The translations under genes were made by a program, and so were the position numbers. Source: Gammaproteobacteria bacterium (GTDB lineage: Bacteria > Pseudomonadota > Gammaproteobacteria > BMS3Bbin11). From it: 6,695 nucleotides of DNA. The DNA is taken from contig DAOVWW010000082.1 of NCBI GenBank assembly GCA_030636465.1, forward strand, positions 1 to 6,695, read 5' to 3'. The notes beneath the pieces were generated by a model. The model did no database searches. It was not told the origin of the DNA and was given only the letters and a program-made list of their open reading frames with translations. Below are positions 1 to 5,950 of this stretch, one piece after another. Numbering within the stretch: position 1 is the stretch's first letter; each line of letters starts with the position of its first letter.

Positions 1-64
1 AGTTTTGAAACCGTCATTTATCTATCCTTGCTGGAGCACTGGGAAGATAACATATTCAGATGAA

Positions 65-85
65 TTACGTTTTACGATTTACGTT
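65..85. repeat. Three tandem copies of a 7-bp repeat, TTACG(T/A)T
   Basis: TTACGTT (65-71), TTACGAT (72-78) and TTACGTT (79-85) lie head to tail without spacers, in the non-coding stretch before the 46-bp palindrome. The copies differ only at the sixth base. No reading frame with a start and ribosome binding site crosses them. They could be a small microsatellite or a set of binding half-sites; nothing in the sequence decides between these. Confidence 0.6.
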
Positions 86-121
86 TAAAGACAGCTGATT
101 TTTAATGTAGAAAGACTCGAC

Positions 122-167
122 GGCACCCCTAATAATTCATGAATATTCATGAATTATTAGGGGTGCC
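122..167. repeat. Perfect 46-bp palindrome upstream of the GalT-like gene
   Basis: The segment equals its own reverse complement over all 46 bases, with the symmetry axis between 144 and 145 and no spacer. The outer arms are GC-rich (GGCACCCC at 122-129, GGGGTGCC at 160-167) and the inner 30 bp are AT-rich. The centre is two abutting copies of ATTCATGAAT (135-144 and 145-154), each a 10-bp palindrome, so the two copies are about one helical turn apart. In RNA it would form a very stable hairpin. No T-run follows on the plus strand, so it is not a standard terminator for upstream transcription. It ends 58 bp before the start of the GalT-like gene and could be an operator, an RNA-end element or a small mobile palindrome. 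Confidence 0.85.
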
Positions 168-183
168 CTGGACATTAGCAGGA

Positions 184-189
184 TATACT
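184..189 (+). promoter_or_regulatory. Possible -10 box (TATACT) for the GalT-like gene
   Basis: TATACT matches the sigma-70 -10 consensus at five of six positions and lies about 37 bp before the chosen start codon. At the expected spacing the -35 position falls in the GC-rich right arm of the 46-bp palindrome (around 160-166), which does not resemble TTGACA. If this is the real promoter, it would depend on an activator or on whatever binds the palindrome. Confidence 0.25.
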
Positions 190-225
190 TTAACTTGAAA
201 AAGCATGACTATATCGGAGAAACTA

Positions 226-1299
226 ATGTCACAAGATCTGCGTGAAATACGTATTAACCCTATCGTCCCCAGTGAATCTGTGCTGGTCGCAACCGCTCGC
301 GGTAATCGCCCGAAAAAAGCGGAAGAGCTGGCACCAAGAGATTCTCGTGCGCATGTAAGCACCTGCCCCTTCTGCCGCGGAAATGAAGACAAGACCCCTC
401 CTGCTATTGAAGCAATTCCGGATGAAAAAGACTGGGACATCAGGATAGTCGAAAATCTTTATCCTGTGCTCGGCGATGATCGTGAACAGCCAGACCTCAA
501 TCTTGGACTGCAGCAGACGATAGATGGATACGGCCGTCATGAAGTTATCATCGACAACAGTAACCATGGCATCGCCCTGCATGAAATGAGCAACAGTCAT
601 ATTTCCCTGTTGTTCAGAACCTATCGTGACCGTATGCAGATTTTGTATGAGTCTGATGACCGCTTACGTTATGTTCTGGCATTCAAAAACTTTGGCCCCG
701 CCGCCGGTGCCAGTATTCCGCATACACATTCGCAAATGATTGCCCTGCCGGTGGTGCCAGATAACGTGCAGGCAGAAGTTGACCATTCGCATAACTACTA
801 TGAAAAACATCATAACTGCGTATTTTGCTCATTGATCGATGAAGCGCTGACCTTTGAAACCAGGATATATGATCGTGAGTCTGGTGAGGTACGACGTAAG
901 ATTGATGTGGGCCAATATGTGATTGAACGTGGCAATAAGTTTATAGCCATCAAACCCTTTGCCAGTCGCTATGAATGGGAAATCCACATTTTGCCGCTAG
1001 ATCACCATGCTGATTTCATCGCAGCAACGGATGAAGACCTGGAAGATTTTGCCACCGTCTTAAAAAACACCATGGCAAGACTGGATGCAGTGCTAGGTGG
1101 TGTGCAATATAACTACTTCCTGCATTCCATCCCGCACAATCGCAGTTTTAAAGAAAACACCCCCAGTTACCACTGGCACCTGGAAATAACACCACGCACG
1201 TCGATCCCGAACGGGTTTGAACTGGGTTCCGGCCTGTTTGTGAACACCATTAGCCCAGAAGAAGCAGCTGAGCAGTTAAGGAATGTGGATATTTCTTAA
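226..1299 (+). CDS. GalT-like / ADP-glucose phosphorylase-like nucleotidyltransferase (HIT superfamily)
   Basis: A 357-residue enzyme of the galactose-1-phosphate uridylyltransferase family, which transfers a nucleoside monophosphate between a sugar phosphate and a second acceptor through a covalent histidine intermediate. Visible features are a CPFC zinc pair (C47, C50), the active-site motif H166-T-H168-S-Q170 with H168 the expected nucleophile, a second Cys pair C198-x-x-C201, and YHWHLEITPR (H316, H318) in the second HIT-like half. The active-site motif is HTHSQ, not the HPHGQ of classical GalT. It is closer to the HPHSQ of Arabidopsis ADP-glucose phosphorylase, so the substrate may be ADP-glucose and not UDP-galactose. 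I chose ATG 226 because GGAGA at 216-220 sits 5 nt before it, while the in-frame ATG at 205 (seven residues longer) has no ribosome binding site. It appears monocistronic and converges on the CBS gene with a 2-bp gap. The family is secure; the substrate is inferred. Confidence 0.87.
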   Translation: MSQDLREIRINPIVPSESVLVATARGNRPKKAEELAPRDSRAHVSTCPFCRGNEDKTPPAIEAIPDEKDWDIRIVENLYPVLGDDREQPDLNLGLQQTIDGYGRHEVIIDNSNHGIALHEMSNSHISLLFRTYRDRMQILYESDDRLRYVLAFKNFGPAAGASIPHTHSQMIALPVVPDNVQAEVDHSHNYYEKHHNCVFCSLIDEALTFETRIYDRESGEVRRKIDVGQYVIERGNKFIAIKPFASRYEWEIHILPLDHHADFIAATDEDLEDFATVLKNTMARLDAVLGGVQYNYFLHSIPHNRSFKENTPSYHWHLEITPRTSIPNGFELGSGLFVNTISPEEAAEQLRNVDIS

Positions 1300-1301
1300 C
1301 A

Positions 1302-1718
1302 CTATACCTGATCCTCAAGCGTGCACAGGCCCTTCAGCACCATATCAGTGAAGCTGACGATGCCTATTACCTTGCCCTTTTCCACTACCGGTGCCCGTGA
1401 TAGACCAAAACGGTCGAATAAACGCGCTGCATAGCGAATATCCATTCCGGGGCCTACGGTAAGAACGGGTTTTGTCATCACTTCATAGATATTTACCCTG
1501 GCAGGGGCCCTGTCCAGAGCCAGGACTTTTCGCGCGATATCCGAAATCAGCACCATACCATATTCATCATTTTCATCGCGTTTCTCAACAATCAAGGATT
1601 TATTATCATGATGCTTCATTGCGTTTAATGTTTCTTTCACGCTCATCATGCCATCGACTATATCGAATTTTTGCTTCATCACGTCTCTGACTGTGACTCT
1701 TTTTCTCTGCTCTGTCAT
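1302..1718 (-). CDS. Small stand-alone protein with two CBS domains (Bateman module)
   Basis: A 138-residue soluble protein made almost wholly of two CBS repeats, about residues 9-70 and 77-131. Each repeat ends in the usual strand-turn-Asp pattern: GMVLISD in the first and GIVSFTD in the second, the latter close to the classical GIV(S/T)xxD. CBS pairs commonly bind AMP, ATP or other adenosyl ligands and control a partner protein; no catalytic domain is present, so this is presumably a regulatory subunit. Its ATG overlaps the stop of the PII-like gene in an ATGA, and GGAGG lies 7 nt upstream inside that gene, so the two are probably translationally coupled. It is the last gene of the minus-strand cluster. 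The partner is inferred to be the DUF1538 transporter or the PII-like protein. The ligand cannot be read from the sequence. Confidence 0.88.
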   Translation of the reverse strand: MTEQRKRVTVRDVMKQKFDIVDGMMSVKETLNAMKHHDNKSLIVEKRDENDEYGMVLISDIARKVLALDRAPARVNIYEVMTKPVLTVGPGMDIRYAARLFDRFGLSRAPVVEKGKVIGIVSFTDMVLKGLCTLEDQV

Positions 1719-2065
1719 AGCTTTTCCTCCACAGCTTCACTCAATTCCGCTATTTGCTTGGTAACACCCACTGCATCTTCAACATCAAGCTGAATGGCTA
1801 TCCCTGACCCCGGGTTGGTGTCAAATTCTGCAACATCCGCAATCTTCTCAATTATATCTCTGCTCATATGTTCCTCAACCAGAAATAACAAAACATCCCG
1901 CTGCGTTTCCAGCGACAGGCCAAAAAATGTTTTACATTCTTTCAGGCCTTCTCCTCGTGCATTATTGATCACCGTAGCACCCGTTGCACCGGCTTCTCTC
2001 GCTGCCTCCATTACGGCATCTGTTTTGCTGTCTTCGACAAAGGTAATGATTAATTTAAAATGCAT
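1715..2065 (-). CDS. PII-like signalling protein (P-II family, divergent T-loop)
   Basis: A 116-residue protein with the PII fold pattern. A first strand (KLIITFV, 4-10) leads to a helix, then GATGATVINNARGEG (26-40), matching the PII core segment G-x-T-x-x-x-V. A glycine-rich B-loop-like turn NPGSGIA follows (84-90), then LDVEDAVG (93-100), corresponding to the fifth-strand/helix region of GlnB. Between G40 and the third strand (RDVLLFLVEE, 56-65) the T-loop is about six residues shorter than in GlnB and reads KECKTFFGLSLETQ. It lacks the YRGAEY segment, so the uridylylated Tyr51 is absent. Classical nitrogen control through GlnD and GlnE is therefore unlikely; nucleotide binding is plausible. 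AGGAG at 2077-2073 lies 7 nt before ATG 2065. The gene starts 17 bp after the DUF1538 stop and overlaps the CBS gene by ATGA. PII-like proteins next to transporters often gate them, which is the inferred role here. Confidence 0.88.
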   Translation of the reverse strand: MHFKLIITFVEDSKTDAVMEAAREAGATGATVINNARGEGLKECKTFFGLSLETQRDVLLFLVEEHMSRDIIEKIADVAEFDTNPGSGIAIQLDVEDAVGVTKQIAELSEAVEEKL

Positions 2066-2082
2066 AATTACTCTCCTGCGGT

Positions 2083-3660
2083 TTATCTTTTACTGCGAAA
2101 TTCTGAGATCTGGGCATAGGCCATAACGCTTATGATCGGAAACAGGCTGGCAAAGGCAATCAGACCAAAACCATCTATTAATACACTGCGGCCGGGTATG
2201 GTATCCGCAAGCCCCAGACCCAGTGCGGCGACTAGCGGTACTGTCACTGTTGAAGTGGTCACTCCGCCTGAATCATAGGCCAGAGGGACAATCAGGCGTG
2301 GAGCAAACCACGTCTGTATAACGACAATGACATAACCGGATATAATAAAATATTCCAGCGGTATCCCTGTGACGATACGGTAAGCACCGAGGCTGATGCC
2401 CACAGCGACACCCAGGGCTACGGCTATGCGCAGCCCCCAAATGCTGATCGTGCCGCCTGATATCTCTTCTGCCTTGATTGCCACGGCCAGCAATGCTGGT
2501 TCAGCAATCGTTGTGCTAAAACCAATCATAAAGGCAAATAAATACACCCAGTAATAATCGGCCCAGTTCAACGACTCTACCAGACTGCTACCGCCTGCCA
2601 AAAATTCGGGGTTGGTTAACTGCGCTGCCATTAATTTCCCAATAGGAAATAAAGCCAGCTCAAGCCCCAGCAGGAACAGGGCAAGGCCAAACAGAACAAA
2701 AGCAAATCCTGCTGCCAGTCTCTGTGGATGATTCACCCGTTCGCGGATAACAAATATCTGGAAAAACAGAATCACCAATATAATTGGCAGTACATCGCGT
2801 ACTGTCTGACCCAGGGTTATCACAAACTCCTGTAACAAACCCCGGTCTGCGCTCTTTTCGGCCAGCATACTCGCAACCTTAACCCGCTCAGCACCACAGC
2901 TTGGCTCATCCCATAACCAACCAGCTTCACCAGCAATTCCATACAGCAGAACAAAAATAATTGGCAGTAATGAGGCGAAGGCGATTAGTCCAAAACCATC
3001 GAGCATAGGGCTACGGCCCTTAATTGATGATGCCAGGCCAACACCAAGGGCCGCGACCAGTGGCACGGTAATGGTTGACGTCGTCACACCGCCTGAATCA
3101 TAAGCGATACCAATGATCGTCTCGGGCGCGAACATGGTAATCACGACCACCAGCATGTAACCGCCCATAATAATATACTGAATAGGCCAGCCACGCAGGA
3201 TGCGCATCACACCCAGCATGATGGCCAGACCAACCGAGACGGCGACCGACAGGCGTAAACCCAGGGCATAGCTTTGCATCGCCTCTTCTGTACTGCCAAT
3301 TATGCAGGCATCAGCCGCGATTTCAGAGGCTTCTTCTGCTACCGCAATCAGTGCCGGCTCTGCGATAGTCGTTCCCAGGCCCAGGGCAAAAGCAAAACTC
3401 AACAGGCCCAGTACACTGCCCTTTTTAGCAAAGGCATGAGCCATATTATTACCGATAGGGAATAGCCCTGTTTCCAGACCAAAAACAAAGAACGTCAGTC
3501 CGAGTACTACTAGCACAGCGCCTGTTAATAGATTGAAGAACCCATCAATCGGTTGTTGCAGAATTAGTATTTGAAAAAATGCAATGACGAGAAAAACCGG
3601 TGCGAGATCACGCAGGCTATCAAGCGTAGCGGAAAAAAATGTATGCAGCAGTTTGATCAT
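2083..3660 (-). CDS. DUF1538 family membrane protein, two fused repeats (UmpAB-like putative cation/proton antiporter)
   Basis: A 525-residue polytopic inner-membrane protein built from two homologous halves (about 1-245 and 275-525), each with roughly seven hydrophobic segments, joined by a polar linker (about 245-275). Four motifs recur: GLExxLFPIG or close variant (61-70; 332-341), TTIAEPAL (97-104; 383-390), [11 protein letters not shown] (186-196; 461-471) and [11 protein letters not shown] (221-231; 496-506). These place E63/E334, E101/E387, D188/D463 and D221/D496 at matching positions, good candidates for ion or proton binding. From memory, a pair of DUF1538 proteins (UmpA and UmpB, Halomonas) was reported as a Na+(Li+,K+)/H+ antiporter; here both units lie in one chain. 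An in-frame TAA directly before ATG 3660 excludes a longer protein, yet no good Shine-Dalgarno is seen, which suggests coupling to the gene 41 bp upstream. Family assignment is firm; substrate is inferred. Confidence 0.88.
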   Translation of the reverse strand: MIKLLHTFFSATLDSLRDLAPVFLVIAFFQILILQQPIDGFFNLLTGAVLVVLGLTFFVFGLETGLFPIGNNMAHAFAKKGSVLGLLSFAFALGLGTTIAEPALIAVAEEASEIAADACIIGSTEEAMQSYALGLRLSVAVSVGLAIMLGVMRILRGWPIQYIIMGGYMLVVVITMFAPETIIGIAYDSGGVTTSTITVPLVAALGVGLASSIKGRSPMLDGFGLIAFASLLPIIFVLLYGIAGEAGWLWDEPSCGAERVKVASMLAEKSADRGLLQEFVITLGQTVRDVLPIILVILFFQIFVIRERVNHPQRLAAGFAFVLFGLALFLLGLELALFPIGKLMAAQLTNPEFLAGGSSLVESLNWADYYWVYLFAFMIGFSTTIAEPALLAVAIKAEEISGGTISIWGLRIAVALGVAVGISLGAYRIVTGIPLEYFIISGYVIVVIQTWFAPRLIVPLAYDSGGVTTSTVTVPLVAALGLGLADTIPGRSVLIDGFGLIAFASLFPIISVMAYAQISEFRSKR

Positions 3661-3701
3661 TTATTGATTTTATTTCCGCGCGTGTCCCTGTAAAAAACCC
3701 T

Positions 3702-4466
3702 TTATTGTTCTGCCTGAATCCTGTGCAGGGTCGGCACATCCAGATCAGCTTCATCAGCAATTTGCAGGGCTCTTTGCAGCCGCGCAGGAGCCGACCTGCC
3801 AGTACAGCCGTGTTCTGGGTCACCTTCAAAGGCTACCAGCATAGCCGCAATCAATGCTTTACTATCCAGTGTTTCTGCCGTCAGCCATGCCTGTAGCGCT
3901 AACACGTCTTCTGCTACTTCTATGGCCAGCGTGCGGTGATTCTGCCACAGCTCCGAGACATTGCCACCGGCGACCAGTCCGGCAATGTTGGTGGTCAGGA
4001 TGTAAAGGTTCTTTCTAACCAGCTCAAACAGCAGACGATCAGCGCTATCCAGTTTTTCAACCGGAATGAGCAGGGCATCCAGTGCCTGGCAGAGCAGATC
4101 CGCATGGGGACCATATACGGGCGATGCGACCAGGGGTTTTGCATCCATGCCGGGCTTCTTTTCAAACCAGACAGATATGACAGTTGGTGTATTGAGGCCA
4201 TGCTTTTCCCAGTCGCGTGGCAATAATTCATTCTGTACCAGGCAGATCCTGTCACGCCAGACTTGAGGAATGGATTCCAGAGCTGAATGTAAATCATTTT
4301 CTGCAACGGTCAGCAGTACCGCTTCAGGGTCTGGCATTTGCTCTGCAATTTTATTGATATCATCGTTGCGGTTGACCGGTATGACTGGATAGCCTGAACG
4401 CAATAGACCACGCGCAAAGACACCACCTATTTCACCTATACCAATGATTATGACGGGTTTATTCAT
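3702..4466 (-). CDS. Rossmann-fold protein resembling ketopantoate reductase (PanE/ApbA-like), function unknown
   Basis: A 254-residue soluble protein. The N-terminus is a dinucleotide-binding strand-loop-helix with G-I-G-E-I-G (residues 9-14). The segment ELVRKNLYILTTNIAGLVAG (148-167) followed by NVSEL resembles the PanE helix that carries the catalytic lysine (K176 in E. coli, here K152) and a later Asn (N184, here N160); the position equivalent to N180 is Ile156. TGRSAPARLQRA (222-233) resembles the PanE C-terminal substrate region. It is about 50 residues shorter than E. coli PanE (303), so it is probably an NAD(P)-binding relative with another substrate or a redox-sensing role, not the pantothenate enzyme. 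GGAG at 4478-4475 lies 8 nt before ATG 4466. It is the first gene of the minus-strand cluster, 41 bp before the DUF1538 gene, with no terminator hairpin seen in the gap. The fold is fairly sure; the function is unknown. Confidence 0.72.
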   Translation of the reverse strand: MNKPVIIIGIGEIGGVFARGLLRSGYPVIPVNRNDDINKIAEQMPDPEAVLLTVAENDLHSALESIPQVWRDRICLVQNELLPRDWEKHGLNTPTVISVWFEKKPGMDAKPLVASPVYGPHADLLCQALDALLIPVEKLDSADRLLFELVRKNLYILTTNIAGLVAGGNVSELWQNHRTLAIEVAEDVLALQAWLTAETLDSKALIAAMLVAFEGDPEHGCTGRSAPARLQRALQIADEADLDVPTLHRIQAEQ

Positions 4467-4663
4467 TACGGTTTCTCCAAATCTAAATAAATTATTTTAT
4501 TTTTTATCTAAAATCATTCGCCGCGAGGCGCAGCTCCCACAAAACCTTCAGCAACTTTTTAACGCTGAAATCTTTTTAATATTTTTACCTATTATAACTG
4601 TCGGCAAATCGCTATTCACGTAAAATAGCCAAATCTTTGTTAACTGACATGAATAAGGTCTTT
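4467..4663. promoter_or_regulatory. Divergent intergenic region between the DUF1538 cluster and purD
   Basis: These 197 bp must carry the promoters of both divergent units. The part next to the minus-strand gene (4481-4514) is very AT-rich. An inverted REP element occupies about 4517-4541. A 6-bp inverted repeat, TTCAGC (4547-4552) and GCTGAA (4564-4569), follows. On the purD side TATAAC at 4593-4598 is a fair -10 candidate, but I see no convincing -35 at 16-18 bp. I could not find a convincing promoter for the minus-strand cluster. Confidence 0.55.
4517..4541 (-). repeat. REP element (Pseudomonas-type, GTGGGAGC plus hairpin)
   Basis: Read on the minus strand it begins TGTGGGAGC and continues TGCGCCTCGCGGCGAA. 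It contains a 6-bp stem, GCTGCG with CGCGGC, with one G-T wobble and a 3-base loop (plus-strand arms 4520-4525 and 4529-4534). It matches the plus-strand copy at 6512-6535 almost base for base, with one extra base in the loop. Such elements are mobilised by RAYT (Y1-type) transposases in Pseudomonas and relatives; no such gene lies in this window. Its place in a divergent 5' region, not at a 3' end, is notable. Confidence 0.75.
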
Positions 4664-5950
4664 ATGAATATACTCGTAGTGGGTGGAGGTGGACGCGAAC
4701 ATGCGCTGGCCTGGAAATTATCCCAAACGCCAGTAGCTGCAAACGTTTATGTTGCTCCCGGTAACGCTGGCACTTATGCGGAACCAGGACTGGAAAATGT
4801 TGCCATCGCTGCTGATGATATCGATGCGCTAGTTGAGTTTGCTAAAGCAAAAAAGATTGACCTGACTGTAATTGGCCCCGAACAGCCCCTGGTTGCTGGT
4901 ATCGTCGATCGCTTTTATGATGCCGGCCTGCGATGCTTCGGCCCCGGAGCTGAGGCGGCCGAGCTTGAAGGCTCTAAACGTTTCACCAAAGACTTTCTGG
5001 CCCGCTTCAATATACCCACTGCTGCCTATGGCTCTTTTACTGAAGTAGAGCCCGCCATCGAATACATCCGCCAGCAAGGCGCTCCCATTGTCGTCAAGGC
5101 CGATGGGCTGGCCGCAGGTAAGGGCGTAATTCTGGCTGAAACAGAAGATGAGGCCATATCTGCCGTTCGCGATATGCTGGCCGGCAATGCCTTCGGCGAA
5201 GCCGGCAACCGTGTTGTTATTGAAGAATTCCTGCGTGGTGAAGAAGCCAGTTTCATCTGTATGGTTGATGGCAATAATGTCCTGCCTCTAGCCACCTCAC
5301 AGGATCATAAGGCACGCGACAACGGTGATACCGGGCCCAATACTGGTGGCATGGGTGCTTATTCACCCGCACCGGTAGTTACCGATGAAATGCATCAACG
5401 CATTATGGATGAGGTCATACTGCCTACCGTTGAGGGCATGAAAAAGCTAGGCAGGCCTTATACCGGTTTCCTCTATGCAGGCATTATGATTGCTGCAGAT
5501 GGCACGCCCAATGTGCTCGAATACAATTGTCGTTTTGGTGATCCGGAAACTCAGCCTATTATGATGAGGTTAAAATCCGACCTTGCCTGGTTATGTGATA
5601 TGGCCATTGATGGCAAACTGGATCAGGTCACCGCAGAATGGGATGAACGCAAGGCCCTGGGCGTGGTGTTAGCGGCTGGCGGTTATCCAGACAGCTATAA
5701 AAGCGGCGATTTTATTGCGCCCTTGCCTGACAATACGGCTGATATGCATATCTTTCATGCCGGCACAGCGATCAAAAATAAATTACCTGTCACCGCCGGA
5801 GGACGGGTCCTCTGCGTCACAGCACTGGGTGATAGCGTTACCGAAGCACAGCACCGGGCTTATGAGGCCGTTAAGCAGGTGCACTGGGACAACGTTTACT
5901 ACCGCACGGACATTGGCCATCGCGCCATCAGCCGAGAGTCTCAATCCTGA
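4664..5950 (+). CDS. purD: Phosphoribosylamine--glycine ligase (GAR synthetase)
   Basis: Cytosolic ATP-grasp enzyme that joins 5-phosphoribosylamine and glycine with ATP to give glycinamide ribonucleotide, the second step of de novo purine synthesis. The protein has 428 residues against 429 in E. coli. The N-terminal domain opens MNILVVGGGGREHALAW and has the GPEQPLVAG segment. The ATP-grasp part shows GSKRFTKDF, VVKADGLAAGKGV, IEEFLRGEEASF, QDHKARDNGDTGPNTGGMGA and EYNCRFGDPETQ, the last with metal-ligand residues. The C-terminal domain ends in HWDNVYYRTDIGHRAI, as expected for an intact enzyme. I chose ATG 4664 because it gives the family N-terminus and TAAGG (4654-4658) lies 5 nt before it; upstream ATG 4649 and TTG 4637 only add non-homologous residues. 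It is first in a unit with tsaC, which starts within its stop codon. A partial PurR-like dyad lies at codons 25-30. Confidence 0.97.
   Translation: MNILVVGGGGREHALAWKLSQTPVAANVYVAPGNAGTYAEPGLENVAIAADDIDALVEFAKAKKIDLTVIGPEQPLVAGIVDRFYDAGLRCFGPGAEAAELEGSKRFTKDFLARFNIPTAAYGSFTEVEPAIEYIRQQGAPIVVKADGLAAGKGVILAETEDEAISAVRDMLAGNAFGEAGNRVVIEEFLRGEEASFICMVDGNNVLPLATSQDHKARDNGDTGPNTGGMGAYSPAPVVTDEMHQRIMDEVILPTVEGMKKLGRPYTGFLYAGIMIAADGTPNVLEYNCRFGDPETQPIMMRLKSDLAWLCDMAIDGKLDQVTAEWDERKALGVVLAAGGYPDSYKSGDFIAPLPDNTADMHIFHAGTAIKNKLPVTAGGRVLCVTALGDSVTEAQHRAYEAVKQVHWDNVYYRTDIGHRAISRESQS

Noticed and set aside
1..63. Open frame 1 at the window edge, ending at TGA 61-63, as the tail of an upstream gene
   Set aside because: Only 20 residues are visible, none recognisable, and a second frame is open even further (to 89), so coding cannot be supported.
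205..225. Start of the GalT-like gene at the upstream in-frame ATG 205
   Set aside because: No ribosome binding site precedes it, whereas GGAGA lies 5 nt before ATG 226; the seven extra residues add nothing recognisable.
4547..4577. Stem-loop TTCAGC/GCTGAA followed by a T-run, as an intrinsic terminator
   Set aside because: The stem is only 6 bp with an 11-nt loop, and no plus-strand gene lies upstream to be terminated; it may be an operator-like dyad or chance.
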